Source: Exiguobacterium aestuarii (lineage in GTDB: Bacteria; Bacillota; Bacilli; Exiguobacteriales; Exiguobacteriaceae). From it: DNA of 64,000 bases. The first letter of the stretch is position 1. Each line of letters opens with the position of its first letter. Shown piece after piece: positions 53,061 through 62,473 of the stretch. The position numbers and the translations under genes were made by a program. Under the pieces are notes generated by a model. The model had not been told where the DNA came from and ran no database searches. It was given only the letters and a program-made list of their open reading frames with translations. The DNA is taken from the NCBI RefSeq assembly GCF_020171655.1, contig NZ_JAIVAC010000001.1:1302001-1366000 (forward strand), written 5' to 3'.

Positions 53061-53549
53061 TTAAAAATCGTTTAATTTTTTAAAGCCTTCATCGAATGTG
53101 TTAATGAAGGAATTCTCATCATAGTAAAAAGTTAAGTAAGGATTTTTTTCTTCTTTATTTTTGAAAATAACCTTGTATAGATAGTTAGTTGAAACTTCAA
53201 ATTCTTGAGCATTTATAATCTCATGTTTTGATGAAATTTCCGTTTCATACATCTCAAAATCATTTTGAATCTTTTCAATATTTTTCTCATCTTCAGAAGA
53301 TAAAGGAATTTTAGATGAAAGCATTAAATATTTTTTATTCTCTTCATCAATGACAACAAACGATTCATTATCAACTAAAAAAGAAGGGTTATTCGGATTC
53401 TCGAAAAATCGGCTTTCAGATTCAACGATAAATTCAAAATCATTCCCATCCACTAGTGATTTTGCTTTACTAATCGAAGATTGATTCATATAGAAAAGCA
53501 CTCCCACAATAACAATTAGAAACCCTAAAATACTTATTAACTTCTTCAT
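53061..53549 (-). CDS. Membrane-anchored hypothetical protein of the AT-rich island (162 aa)
   Basis: The protein has one N-terminal hydrophobic helix (LISILGFLIVIVGVLFYM, residues about 4-21) and an acidic extracytoplasmic domain with ESRFFENPNNPSFLVDNESFVVIDEENKKYLM and YLYKVIFKNKEEKNPYLTFYYDENSFIN. There is no lipobox and no known motif. It starts 21 bases after the putative cysteine peptidase and has the same AT-rich composition, so the two were probably acquired and are transcribed together. A role as inhibitor, chaperone or immunity partner is possible but not shown. Confidence 0.6.
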   Translation of the reverse strand: MKKLISILGFLIVIVGVLFYMNQSSISKAKSLVDGNDFEFIVESESRFFENPNNPSFLVDNESFVVIDEENKKYLMLSSKIPLSSEDEKNIEKIQNDFEMYETEISSKHEIINAQEFEVSTNYLYKVIFKNKEEKNPYLTFYYDENSFINTFDEGFKKLNDF

Positions 53550-53570
53550 GATGGGACCCTACTTTCATGA

Positions 53571-54905
53571 TTAATCTGGTGTTATTCCTTGTAAATACCA
53601 AGCTGCAGATGCCGTTCTATTAAGGTAAAGATATGCATCGCCTGTTGTAGTTGCCCAATGGTCGTTAATGCGAACAAACTCGTTAGTAAAGCTTCTCGTA
53701 ATTGCAAATCGATCTTTATAAACTGTTTTATATTTTGCATAGCCTTTAACTGTGACAGTGTGAGCACCGTAAGGAGCATGATTGATACTTAAGTATGAGG
53801 GTCCGTAAGAATTAATATAACTCTTATATTCGCTATAGCTGGCGCCTAGTTTCCAACTTGGATCATTTGCAGTAGACTGAGTTCCTTTTCCCATAGCTTG
53901 GGCGCCTACTTTAAAAAGATCATCATTATGATACCAGTATACTCCATTCGCAGAACTAAAATAAGACGATTTAATCATAGCGGCATAGCCTTTGTCTCTA
54001 TTCGTCTGACTTTGCGAACCGTAATGATAATTAATAATTTCTAAAGTTGCAATTACTGCGCAGTCATTTTTTTCTTTATAGATTGTCAAATCTTGATTAA
54101 TTTCGCCAACACTTTTTGTAGCGCTTTCAATTTGAGTTACGCTTAAGTTGGTAATCCCACTTTCCTTATTAGGATAATACCGTAATAGCCATAATTTTGG
54201 ATCAGTAATTTTGTCCCCTACACCATTCCCTTCATTGGCCCCGTAATAGATAGAATCTAAAATTTCTTCTGCAGTTTCTACATTTTCAATAAGAGGTTCT
54301 TGATTTTTTTCACTAGATTTATTTACTTTTTTAAATTCTCTCTTTAATTCCTTTAAAGATTTATTTGAGTATTTTTTATCCACTATATTATTATGTTCGT
54401 CAATTGCAAAATAGCCGAAACCATCCGAATATAATTTTGAGCTTTCTTCAAAGTATCCTTCTTGAACTGATTCATGTGAGTATCTGACGAGTTCTCCTGA
54501 AACAGAATCTACAATGATATATCCATGATCAAAAATCAACATAGTTTCTATTGCTTCTTCACTTAAATCAAATATTGGAATTACCTTCTGAATTTCAAAT
54601 TCTCCTTCGACGAAGTCTTTACTCCATATGGATTGTTTATCTCCTTCTGCAATTAAAATCGCTTCAGTAAGTCCACTAGCAACAGAGACAATCAACTGCT
54701 CAGAGTTTACCGTTCTTAAAGACGAATGCATTTTTTTAGGAATTTTATCAAGTAATTTTTGCTTCATTTTTGTAGACATATCTGCAATTCGATTTTCATT
54801 TACGCTTTTTAAATTAAACGTTGCCTCAACGGTTCCTATTTGAGCAATGGGTAAAATGACAATAGTAGAAAAAATAAAACTTTTTAAAAGAAATGAATTT
54901 TTCAT
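53571..54905 (-). CDS. Secreted putative papain-like/C39-type cysteine peptidase
   Basis: The 444-residue protein has an N-terminal signal peptide (LLKSFIFSTIVILPIAQIGTVEA, residues about 6-28). A pro-like domain of about 170 residues contains VIPIFDLSEEAIETMLIFDHGYIIVDSVSGELVRYS and FGYFAIDEHNNIVD. The C-terminal domain (from about residue 265) carries a likely Cys-His-Asn/Asp triad: Cys282 in KNDCAVIATLEIINYH, His382 in PYGAHTVTVKGYA and Asn414/Asp415 in VRINDHWATTTGDAYLYLN. The layout resembles C39-like and streptopain-like enzymes, but the family is inferred. AAGGAGGTGA lies seven bases before the ATG. A gene for a membrane-anchored protein follows directly. Confidence 0.66.
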   Translation of the reverse strand: MKNSFLLKSFIFSTIVILPIAQIGTVEATFNLKSVNENRIADMSTKMKQKLLDKIPKKMHSSLRTVNSEQLIVSVASGLTEAILIAEGDKQSIWSKDFVEGEFEIQKVIPIFDLSEEAIETMLIFDHGYIIVDSVSGELVRYSHESVQEGYFEESSKLYSDGFGYFAIDEHNNIVDKKYSNKSLKELKREFKKVNKSSEKNQEPLIENVETAEEILDSIYYGANEGNGVGDKITDPKLWLLRYYPNKESGITNLSVTQIESATKSVGEINQDLTIYKEKNDCAVIATLEIINYHYGSQSQTNRDKGYAAMIKSSYFSSANGVYWYHNDDLFKVGAQAMGKGTQSTANDPSWKLGASYSEYKSYINSYGPSYLSINHAPYGAHTVTVKGYAKYKTVYKDRFAITRSFTNEFVRINDHWATTTGDAYLYLNRTASAAWYLQGITPD

Positions 54906-55004
54906 TAAATCACCTCCTTTTTATTCCTTTTTATAAAACCAATTACAATAATAATACAAAAAAGTATTGTAATAGTAGATACGTTACATAATAAGATGAT
55001 TATG

Positions 55005-55877
55005 CTAATTTTTAGATAATCCCTTTAATCTTTTTTTATAAGCGACGCCATTAGTGTTTGAAATGGATATCAATGATATATGCCAAAACAAAAGCCCAAG
55101 TTCTCCGTGTCGCGGAAAACCTGGGCTTATCTTTATGAACGTGAATGGTCCTGTTGCTTCAATCGCTTCAAACGTCGCCCGCACCGGGTAAGCATGCTTC
55201 CCGCGCACCGCTTCTGTGAGGCGGACGACCATCAAGGCGACCGCTTCGTCCCCGCACATCAATTCGAGCGGTAACTGTTCGACGTTCAAGTCTTGGCCAT
55301 AGCCGTTTCGGAGCAACAGCGTCGCCGTCACGTCCGACTCGTTCGTCTCGATGTGGACGAGCATCATGTTGAACTCGTTCTCGCCGACCGGTGGCGTCGA
55401 CACGTTCGTCCGGGCGAGCTGTTCCCACGCGGCTGTTGAGAACGGAATTTGTCCGATTTGCTTCGCGTCACGTGTCGCGAGGTATTCGTTCACGGTGATG
55501 ACGTGGACGCCTTTTCCTTCAAGCGCCTTGACGTAACTCGGCAAAGCGGCGACGAGGGTCTTCCCTTCCCCTGTCGGCATCTCCGAGATATTCCCTTCGA
55601 GAAGGGCGAATCCACCGATGAGCTGGACGTCGTAATGACGCATCCCGAGCACGCGGACCGATGCTTCGCGGACGAGGGCGAACCCTTCTTCGGCGATGTC
55701 ATCGACTTTCTTTCCATCCAAGAGACGTGCCTTGAGCGTCTCCGTATATGTACGCATCTCGTCATCCGAGAGTGCTTGCATCGTTGTCTCTAAGTCGTTG
55801 ATTCGCGCGACCCGTCGTTCGTACGCTTTCAAACGCCGGCTTTGATCATTCGTTAATTGTTTTACAAATTGGATCAC
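55005..55877 (-). pseudogene. Truncated SecA2 fused to an S-layer-assembly-like (SLAP-like) tail
   Basis: The first 138 residues are the start of a SecA preprotein translocase ATPase: [35 protein letters not shown] (Walker A near residues 100-108) through [15 protein letters not shown]. At that point (near 55,464) the SecA match ends, about 640 residues short. It continues in frame into a domain with [32 protein letters not shown] and [33 protein letters not shown], which looks like the SLAP domain of accessory-Sec S-layer assembly proteins. The frame then runs through a terminator hairpin (55,092-55,129) into the AT-rich island, so the natural stop was lost too. The GTG at 55877 follows GGAGG. 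This is best explained by an internal deletion joining secA2 with a downstream gene. Confidence 0.75.
55092..55129. terminator. Terminator embedded in the frame of the secA2 remnant
   Basis: AAGCCCAaGTTcTCC pairs with GGAaAACctGGGCTT. On the minus strand TTTTGTTTTGG follows; on the plus strand ATCTTT. It marks the original end of the secA2/SLAP transcript. Confidence 0.75.
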
Positions 55878-56059
55878 ACTAATAGCCTCCATCTTTCTGT
55901 CAATTCATCTGTTACATACTCGTCTATTATAACGAAAATCGAGTGAATCCGGAGATTTTTTTACTAAAACTTCCTAAAAGTTGGTTTTGTCATGTTAAAA
56001 ACCTATAAATTTTGGTTAATTTTCAAAAAGTCTTTGTAAAAATATTTTCAATTCACTAT

Positions 56060-56087
56060 TTGAGACGGCGTGAGACTGTGTTACGAT
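56060..56087 (+). promoter_or_regulatory. Probable promoter of uvrX
   Basis: TTGAGA (56060-56065) and TACGAT (56082-56087) are separated by 16 bases, just before the LexA box. Confidence 0.55.
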
Positions 56088-56096
56088 GAGAAAAAC

Positions 56097-56110
56097 AGAA
56101 CATTTGTTCG
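56097..56110. promoter_or_regulatory. LexA (DinR) box upstream of uvrX
   Basis: AGAACATTTGTTCG matches the Gram-positive SOS box CGAACNNNNGTTCG except for the first base. It lies about ten bases downstream of the -10 element and 18 bases before the uvrX start, so LexA would block transcription. Confidence 0.88.
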
Positions 56111-56128
56111 TAAAAAGGAGTGGTGACG

Positions 56129-57424
56129 ATGCGCAGACGAATCTTTTGTATCGACAGCGTCTCGTTCTATGCCAGTTGCGAGTGTGCCGCGCGCAACAAA
56201 AATCCTTACCGCACAAAGCTTGTCGTCCTCTCAAACCTCCAGGATAGCGGGGCACTCGTCCTGGCGGCGACCCCGAAGATGAAGCAGCTCGGCATCAAGA
56301 CCGGGTCGCGTCGCTTCCACATCGACCGTCTTCCGTGGCACGAACGGAGGGATGTTTTGTATGCCGAGGCGCGGATGAGTCATTACTTGAACGTCTCCAT
56401 CCAAATCATCCACATCCTCCATCAGTTCGCCCCACCCGAAGCGATTCGCGTCTACTCGATTGACGAGACGCTCGTCGACATGACGGGGACGGAGCGGCTA
56501 TTCGGAAGTGACGAGCACGTCGCACACCTCATGCGCGCGACGATTTTTCGCTATACAGGCATCCCTGTGACGATTGGTATCGGACCGAACAACGTCCTCG
56601 CCAAGCTCGTCCTCGACTTGCATGCGAAAAAGGAAGGTGTCGCCACGTGTCTCCTCCACGATGTCGAACGGCTCATCCATCCGGCGCCGATCGAGAAGAT
56701 GTGGGGTGTCGGATCGAAGATGGCGGTCCACCTGCAGCGGCTCGGTATTTGGACGATTGGTGATTTGGCCCGTTATCCGCTCGAGTCTCTTCATGAAAAA
56801 TTCGGCGTCATCGGTGCCGAACTCTGGCATCACGCCTGGGGCATCGATGAGTCGCCGACCATCTTGCCGGCGAGCTCCTTATTCGGGGCGAAACGGACAC
56901 GACCGAAGTCGATTGGACACGGAATCACCCTCATGAAAGATTACACGACGTACTCCTCGATTCGGCTCGTCCTACAAGCGATTGCGGTCGAGGTCGGGAT
57001 GCGGACCCGGCAAGCGGGACTCGTCGGAGGAACGATTCATCTCGGGGTACGCTATACGCGGACGAGCGACCGAGGTGGGTTCAGTAAACAAAAGAAGCTC
57101 CCCCGCTTCACAGCGGACGAGCAAGAGTTTTTACCCATCTTGTTGCAACTATTTTTAGACGGCTGGGAAGAGACAGAGGCCGTCCGCTACGTCTCGGTCG
57201 CACTCGGCAAACTCGAGCCACGGAGCGACCACGTCCAATTGTCGTTCTTCGAAGACGAATGGGCGAAGGCGAAACGGCTCGACTTCCTCGATTTGATTGA
57301 CGGTTTGAACGTCCGGTTCGGTCGCGGCACAATCCGACCGGCGTCGAGCTTACTGAAAGACAGTCCGCTTCGGACGCGCCAACGCTTAATTGGCGGACAC
57401 AAACAAGGAGGCGATTCCTCATGA
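56129..57424 (+). CDS. uvrX: Y-family DNA polymerase, UvrX/YqjW type
   Basis: The 431-residue translesion polymerase has the catalytic Asp9 in [12 protein letters not shown] and the second metal site Asp112-Glu113 in [12 protein letters not shown]. The palm-thumb link ITVGIGPN-like [22 protein letters not shown] and the HhH motif [24 protein letters not shown] follow. A clamp-binding motif QLSFF is near residue 373. The group is typical of prophages and chromosomal copies in Bacilli and is SOS-induced; the LexA box in front agrees. AAAAAGGAG precedes the ATG at 56129. It overlaps the YolD-like gene by four bases (ATGA). Confidence 0.93.
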   Translation: MRRRIFCIDSVSFYASCECAARNKNPYRTKLVVLSNLQDSGALVLAATPKMKQLGIKTGSRRFHIDRLPWHERRDVLYAEARMSHYLNVSIQIIHILHQFAPPEAIRVYSIDETLVDMTGTERLFGSDEHVAHLMRATIFRYTGIPVTIGIGPNNVLAKLVLDLHAKKEGVATCLLHDVERLIHPAPIEKMWGVGSKMAVHLQRLGIWTIGDLARYPLESLHEKFGVIGAELWHHAWGIDESPTILPASSLFGAKRTRPKSIGHGITLMKDYTTYSSIRLVLQAIAVEVGMRTRQAGLVGGTIHLGVRYTRTSDRGGFSKQKKLPRFTADEQEFLPILLQLFLDGWEETEAVRYVSVALGKLEPRSDHVQLSFFEDEWAKAKRLDFLDLIDGLNVRFGRGTIRPASSLLKDSPLRTRQRLIGGHKQGGDSS

Positions 57425-57750
57425 GTAAGACCCGCTATCGTGACCGAGGTGAATTGAAATGGATCCCATTTCTCATGCCCGAGCACGTCGCTCTATTGAA
57501 ACGTTATTATGCCCAAATTCAAAAGATCGAACTACCCGACTTGGACGAACAACTCCTCTATCTTTGGCAGACCGAGCTCGAACGAGCCATCCGTGAAGGC
57601 GACCAGGTCGAGGTGACCTTGTTCGTAGACGGCTTGACGAAAAGCATGCGCGGCTACGTCCACGCCATCTATTATGCCGAGCGCGAAGTCGAACTGTTCG
57701 ACGGTGAAGTACGGCGCGTCCCATTCGGAGATATCTTGTCCGTTCGTTAA
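57421..57750 (+). CDS. YolD-like family protein
   Basis: The 109-residue protein begins with [28 protein letters not shown], which matches the RG..KW.PF..MPEH..L pattern of YolD-like proteins, and ends in the [33 protein letters not shown] beta strands. YolD-like proteins are almost always encoded beside uvrX-type polymerases and resemble UmuD-like partners only by context. The ATGA overlap shows coupling with uvrX. The last four bases overlap the end of the convergent SulP gene. Confidence 0.9.
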   Translation: MSKTRYRDRGELKWIPFLMPEHVALLKRYYAQIQKIELPDLDEQLLYLWQTELERAIREGDQVEVTLFVDGLTKSMRGYVHAIYYAEREVELFDGEVRRVPFGDILSVR

Positions 57751-59306
57751 GACGCCTCGATTGCCTCTTGTGTTGTCTCGAACGTCTCAATCCCGTCGAG
57801 TAGTCCATAGTGAGCAAGCGTTGCCCGGACCGACGGTGACAGGTGCGCGAAGATGACGTGACGGTCGGCCGCTTTCAGTTCGGTGACGACACGACGCAAC
57901 TCCTCGACTGCGGTCACATCGATGACCGGGCAGCGGTGGAAGTTGAAGATGAACACGTTCGGCTCCCGATGGATGTGATGGAGGACGTGCTCGAACAGCT
58001 CGACCGCACCGAAAAAGAGCGGACCTTCTACACTGAAGACGATTTGTCCGTCCCGCGTGACGTAACGTTCTGTCCGTTCACGCACGTCGATTGTATCCGC
58101 CATCCGCTTCGCAAAGAGCGCGAGCGCACAGATGACCCCGACCTCGACGGCGACGACCAAATCAATGAATACCGTCAATAGTAGCGTGACGAGCAAGACA
58201 AGCGACTCGGATGAACGATGACGTAACATCGCCATCACGTGATGACGCTCGGACATGTTCCAGGCGACACGCATCAAGATTGGAGCGAGTGCGGCGAGCG
58301 GCACGTAACTCGCGAACGGTGCGAGGACGAGCACCGCAACGAGGACCGTGATGCCATGAATGACACCGGCGCGTCGGCTGACCGCTCCCGCCTGAATGTT
58401 TGTCGCCGTCCGAGCGATCGCACCTGTCGAAGGGATTCCGCCGAAGAACGGCGTGATTACGTTCGCGATCCCTTGTCCGAACAGTTCCTTGTCCGGCTTC
58501 ATCTTCGTCCCCGCCATCCCATCGGCGACCGTTCCCGAAAGAAGTGACTCGAGCGCACCGAGGAATGCAATGGCGAACGCAGACGGAAGGAGCGTCGTGA
58601 TCAAGTCGACGTCGATGGCGAGCCAGTTGAATTTTGGCAGTCCGCTCGGGATGCCGCCGTAGGCACTCCCGATGGTCGCGACTGTACCTGGGATGAGGAG
58701 ACTGACGAACGTCGGGACAAGCATCGCCATGAGTAAGAGCGGTAAACGAAACGGCAGCTTCGGCACGAGCCAAAGCGTCAAAAAGCCGATCCCGGCAATG
58801 ACAATCGGCCACATCGATGCTTCGGGCAACGCCTGACCGAGACGAAGCAGATTCTCGTGAAAATGTGGCGCCTTTTTAAATGTGACCCCGAACAACTCAT
58901 CGAGTTGGTCGACGAAGATGACGACGGCAATCCCGGCCGTGAAGCCGATGGTGACGGCACGGGGCATGAAGCGGATGAGCCGTCCGACCCGAAGCACACT
59001 TATGAGGAACAGTAAGATCCCCGCAAGAACGGTCGTGACGAGCAATCCCTCATATCCGTATGCGAGAACGACACCCGAGACAATCGGGATGAACGCTCCC
59101 GTCGGTCCGGCAATTTGGAACGTCGAACCCCCGAACAGGCTGACGAGGATTCCAGCGAAGATGGACGTGTAGAGCCCATACACCGGCGGGACCCCTGAGG
59201 CGATGGCGAATGCCATGGCGAGCGGGATGGCGACGACACCGACCGTGATTCCGGCCGAGATGTCCTTTTGCCACATCTCACGTGTGGAGAGTGAGTCTTG
59301 CATCAT
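57747..59306 (-). CDS. SulP-family anion transporter with STAS domain
   Basis: The 519-residue protein has about twelve to fourteen helices and a cytoplasmic STAS domain (from about residue 415). Signatures are [63 protein letters not shown] (residues about 14-76), [22 protein letters not shown] near residue 300 and [19 protein letters not shown] in the STAS domain. Bacterial members carry sulfate, bicarbonate or C4-dicarboxylates; the substrate is not resolved. AAGGA precedes the paired ATGs at 59306 and 59303. There is no terminator between it and the convergent yolD-like gene. Confidence 0.9.
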   Translation of the reverse strand: MMQDSLSTREMWQKDISAGITVGVVAIPLAMAFAIASGVPPVYGLYTSIFAGILVSLFGGSTFQIAGPTGAFIPIVSGVVLAYGYEGLLVTTVLAGILLFLISVLRVGRLIRFMPRAVTIGFTAGIAVVIFVDQLDELFGVTFKKAPHFHENLLRLGQALPEASMWPIVIAGIGFLTLWLVPKLPFRLPLLLMAMLVPTFVSLLIPGTVATIGSAYGGIPSGLPKFNWLAIDVDLITTLLPSAFAIAFLGALESLLSGTVADGMAGTKMKPDKELFGQGIANVITPFFGGIPSTGAIARTATNIQAGAVSRRAGVIHGITVLVAVLVLAPFASYVPLAALAPILMRVAWNMSERHHVMAMLRHRSSESLVLLVTLLLTVFIDLVVAVEVGVICALALFAKRMADTIDVRERTERYVTRDGQIVFSVEGPLFFGAVELFEHVLHHIHREPNVFIFNFHRCPVIDVTAVEELRRVVTELKAADRHVIFAHLSPSVRATLAHYGLLDGIETFETTQEAIEAS

Positions 59307-59531
59307 ACATTCCTTCTTTCCAATCAGTTCAAAAACGAGTTTAGTGTACGCCTGGAAAGAGGGCTTGTAAACGGGTTGAGAAAAACATTAACAGAATGTA
59401 CAAAAGAACTTTTAATCATCAGTTTAAATTGCTTTTGTTGAATACGACGTGAATAATTCTTCTCATCTATCATCAATTTGATTGAAACATACAGAAGGAC
59501 GCACCTCTTAGATACGTCTACACGGTACAAC

Positions 59532-60173
59532 TCATACAATTTTCTCAAGCTTGCCACGGTTGATTCGATAGACATCCTCACATAAGTAATCGATATCTTC
59601 TTGATTGTGACTCGTCATTAAAATAGTCTTCCCTTCTTCTCGGAAAGCAAGTAATAGTTCACGTAACGATTCGACACTATCATGATCTAATGCATTGAAC
59701 GCTTCATCCAAAATCAAGATGTGTTGGTTTTCCATAATCGCCTGTGCGATAGCAAGTTTTTGCTTCATTCCAAGCGAATAGTTTTTCACTTTTTGTGAAT
59801 TGTCTGGGTTTAATCCTAAAATCAACATTGTCTTTCGAATTGTCTCTTCATCAATCTGATTTTGAATTTGTGCCAGTTCTTTTAAGTTTTCAAATCCTGT
59901 CTTATTGGCAATATAACCTGGACGATCGATAATCATACCGACACCTTCCGGGAAGCGCTGCTCTTTTCCAATTTGTTTCTCCTCAACGTACACTTCTCCA
60001 TGATCAGGGAACACAAATCCACACATCATTTTGAACAAGACGGATTTGCCAGATCCGTTCGGTCCGACAATTCCGACAATCCGCCCTTGTGGAACAGTCA
60101 AATCCACCGCATCAAATAACAAATTGCCTTTGTAGGATTTCGTTACATTTTTTAATTCGATCACTGCAGTCAT
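59532..60173 (-). CDS. ABC transporter ATP-binding protein
   Basis: The 213-residue ATPase has Walker A GPNGSGKSV near residue 35 (the usual T is replaced by V after the S), signature YSLGMKQKLAIAQAIM, Walker B ILILDEAFNALDHD and H-loop LMTSHNQEDI. The VKNYSLGMKQKL form, with LGM instead of SGG, is typical of bacitracin- or lantibiotic-type exporters (CcmA group). It follows two permease genes and starts eleven bases after the first of these. GAGGAGG lies six bases before the ATG at 60173. Confidence 0.9.
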   Translation of the reverse strand: MTAVIELKNVTKSYKGNLLFDAVDLTVPQGRIVGIVGPNGSGKSVLFKMMCGFVFPDHGEVYVEEKQIGKEQRFPEGVGMIIDRPGYIANKTGFENLKELAQIQNQIDEETIRKTMLILGLNPDNSQKVKNYSLGMKQKLAIAQAIMENQHILILDEAFNALDHDSVESLRELLLAFREEGKTILMTSHNQEDIDYLCEDVYRINRGKLEKIV

Positions 60174-60184
60174 ATTCATCCTCC

Positions 60185-61678
60185 TCATACATGCAAACTT
60201 CTTCTTAACAACAACGTGATCCCGAGCATCAGTACAATCAGTGCTCCAAGCAACTGTATAAACACGGTCCACATCGAAGTAGACTCAAGAACGATTAACG
60301 CGTTCATTCCGATTGGTAACCAGTTGACATGCAGACTTGGAAATAAAAATAAAGACAACAGACCGATAACGGTCGGTACAACATATACTTCTCGAATCAT
60401 CCAAGACAGCATGAAGCAAAGCAACGTATACACGAGACACTGCAAAACAGTACTCACAAACAGAAAACCTAAAACGCTCGCGAAAGCATACCCCTGATAA
60501 GTTTGATGGACGTCAAATGGTACATTCGACAGAAATGCCATCAGTAAGGTCAGTCCAATTAAACTGAGTGTAAGGATTGAGAAGAACACAGTCTCCTGAA
60601 GGAGAATATTGCGAAACCAACGATGCGGACTCTTATAACGAATCAACTTGTAATGACTAATTTCCAAAAGTTCTCGCTGCATGCGAAGTTGACTCATATA
60701 GGTCGCACCAAAAAAGAGAATCACATAGGACATAAAGGACAAATAAGAAAAATAATCTGCCCCCACTCCAATGAAGGTTGCTACGATCACTTCATCAGCC
60801 GTCGCCCCTTCTCTCCTATTCAAAATTCCGTTGTAAGAAATATGAAGGATAGCCAACCCAGCATATAAAAGGTATGCTCCGTTCCCTCTCCATTGCTTCC
60901 ACTCTATTCGTTGAATCGTTGAAAGTTGACGGAACAGCAGCCCTTGACCCAAGATCATTCCTGTCAGGATGAGCGCAGCCACAATCAAATTTGAATACGA
61001 AACGGACGTCATTGAAATAGATAAATATGTTGTCGGCGATAGAAATGAGAATTGCTCGGGAAATAATTTAAATCCAACGACCCCAAGTAAAAATGTGAAG
61101 ATCGCTTGTGTGTACAACCATCCTTTTTTAGCATGAAGAAGAAAAATCCCAGCTAACGAAAAATGAACTGTCGTCAGAAAAAGGAACCATAAACAAAGCT
61201 GAACGGGTAACGGGTACCAAGGAAGCGAGAAGCGACTTTGCAATACACTCGTCGCATTGACTTCGGTGACCATCTTCGTGTAATCACTCCAACTGGCTTC
61301 ATATGGTAGTCCAATCATCATCAACGTACTGAGTATAAACAACACGGTAAATAGTGGTGCGGCTTCTACAAAAAATAGTTTTAGCGTTCGGTAAATCCAA
61401 GCTTGTGGAGTCAACATTCGAATGAGTACCTCATGACGATACTCCCGAATCAAAATCCCAACTGATAAAAATAACATGACAGGAAAGACAAAGTACGTCA
61501 GAAGATACATATCCGTCATAAGGGCATAAAATCCGTCCCATACATTCACCTCGACCTGATTTAAACGTACCGTGTCTAATATCTGTCGTTTTACCCTCAA
61601 ACTATAGAGAAAGATGATGACCCCAACAAAGAGCCAGCTCCTTTTTGTAAATTCATTCATCAATCGATCAACGACCAT
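60185..61678 (-). CDS. ABC transporter permease (497 aa)
   Basis: The protein has about twelve hydrophobic segments, arranged as two six-helix halves, and no soluble domain. There is little recognised sequence signature; the N-terminal LFVGVIIFLYSLRVKRQILDT and the central TYLSISMTSVSYSNLIVAALILTGMILGQGLLF belong to helices. Its role follows from context: it lies between a permease of ABC-2 type and the ATPase in one transcript. GAGGAGGAG precedes the ATG. It is separated from the next gene upstream by 12 bases. Confidence 0.72.
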   Translation of the reverse strand: MVVDRLMNEFTKRSWLFVGVIIFLYSLRVKRQILDTVRLNQVEVNVWDGFYALMTDMYLLTYFVFPVMLFLSVGILIREYRHEVLIRMLTPQAWIYRTLKLFFVEAAPLFTVLFILSTLMMIGLPYEASWSDYTKMVTEVNATSVLQSRFSLPWYPLPVQLCLWFLFLTTVHFSLAGIFLLHAKKGWLYTQAIFTFLLGVVGFKLFPEQFSFLSPTTYLSISMTSVSYSNLIVAALILTGMILGQGLLFRQLSTIQRIEWKQWRGNGAYLLYAGLAILHISYNGILNRREGATADEVIVATFIGVGADYFSYLSFMSYVILFFGATYMSQLRMQRELLEISHYKLIRYKSPHRWFRNILLQETVFFSILTLSLIGLTLLMAFLSNVPFDVHQTYQGYAFASVLGFLFVSTVLQCLVYTLLCFMLSWMIREVYVVPTVIGLLSLFLFPSLHVNWLPIGMNALIVLESTSMWTVFIQLLGALIVLMLGITLLLRRSLHV

Positions 61679-61690
61679 TACTTCTCCTCC

Positions 61691-62470
61691 TCAAAAACTC
61701 CACTCCCGGCGTGACCGTAGATGGAATAAATAGATGCCGACACCAATGGAGAGAAAAAGAAGGAATGGCACGAAAATTGTCCAAATCGGTTGTGCCGTAA
61801 TATTAAACGGAAATAGTGTGCTAAGCGGCGAGAATTTCGGAACCTGAAAAATCCCTGCCACAAAATTAAGAATGTGGTATGCCAAAAATGGGATAGAGAT
61901 GGCTACAAATAAGTTGTCGAGTGTCAAAATCAACAGATACGCCATCGTCGCATACAACGACCCGTTCACACCAATCCAAACAGCATAAGAGAATCCATAG
62001 AGCATCGGATGAATCTCTTGCAAAAAGGAAAACGTCGTAGTCGGGATCACTACTCCGTCTGTCACAGCGGTGTACTCAACTAAATGGAATAGAGGTTCCA
62101 CGTACATGACAAATAAAAACGTCATGAAAATCATGGAGAATAGCACGATCCCGCTCAAAATCGCATTAACCAAACCTTTCGCAACCAGATACACAGATAA
62201 ATCGATACGTGTTCGTGTATACGTCAAAAAATTGTGCCGATATTCAGCCAAGATATTTGGCAAAAAGATTAAGATGGCTAGCACCGGAAACAGCATGGCA
62301 GGAATGGTAGATACACTTTCTTCAAACACCTCGATTGGGCTAAAGAACTCATACCGATCCCGAATGGTCATAAATTGCACGAACGGCACGATGAAAATGA
62401 TACCGATGTATACCATGAGAGAACGCGGTGTCCATAAATTAGTGAATTCACGTCGAATAAGCTGCTTCAT
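61691..62470 (-). CDS. ABC transporter permease (259 aa)
   Basis: The 259-residue protein has about six helices and a start RREFTNLWTPRSLMVYIGIIFIVPFVQFM that resembles ABC-2-type permeases. EVFEESVSTIPAMLFPVLAILIFLPNILAEYRHNFLTYTRTRIDLSVYL gives the amphipathic coupling region common in this group. It probably forms the channel with the 497-residue permease. AAAGGAGGAC precedes the ATG, which lies three bases after the stop of the upstream gene. Confidence 0.75.
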   Translation of the reverse strand: MKQLIRREFTNLWTPRSLMVYIGIIFIVPFVQFMTIRDRYEFFSPIEVFEESVSTIPAMLFPVLAILIFLPNILAEYRHNFLTYTRTRIDLSVYLVAKGLVNAILSGIVLFSMIFMTFLFVMYVEPLFHLVEYTAVTDGVVIPTTTFSFLQEIHPMLYGFSYAVWIGVNGSLYATMAYLLILTLDNLFVAISIPFLAYHILNFVAGIFQVPKFSPLSTLFPFNITAQPIWTIFVPFLLFLSIGVGIYLFHLRSRREWSF

Positions 62471-62473
62471 TCG

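Larger units (their letters stand above)
52950..55085. other. AT-rich island
   Basis: From about 52,950 to 55,085 the sequence is markedly richer in A and T than both flanks, with long runs of T and A and many ATA and TTA codons. Its two genes use AAA, GAA, AAT and ATT codons heavily, unlike the CTC, GTC and ATC bias of neighbours. This indicates recent transfer. No transposase, integrase, flanking direct repeat or tRNA target was seen at its edges. Confidence 0.75.

Noticed and set aside
53571-54905. Bacteriocin ABC exporter peptidase (fused C39 domain)
   Set aside because: There is no ATPase or transmembrane domain; the protein has a signal peptide and a C-terminal peptidase-like domain, so it is a secreted protein.
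52950-55085. Transposon or prophage origin of the AT-rich island
   Set aside because: No transposase, integrase, terminal inverted repeats or target duplication could be found at the borders.
59324-59581. 85-codon minus-strand frame downstream of the ABC ATPase
   Set aside because: It overlaps the end of the ATPase gene, has no ribosome site and no coding pattern. The 225-base interval to the SulP gene seems to hold no gene.
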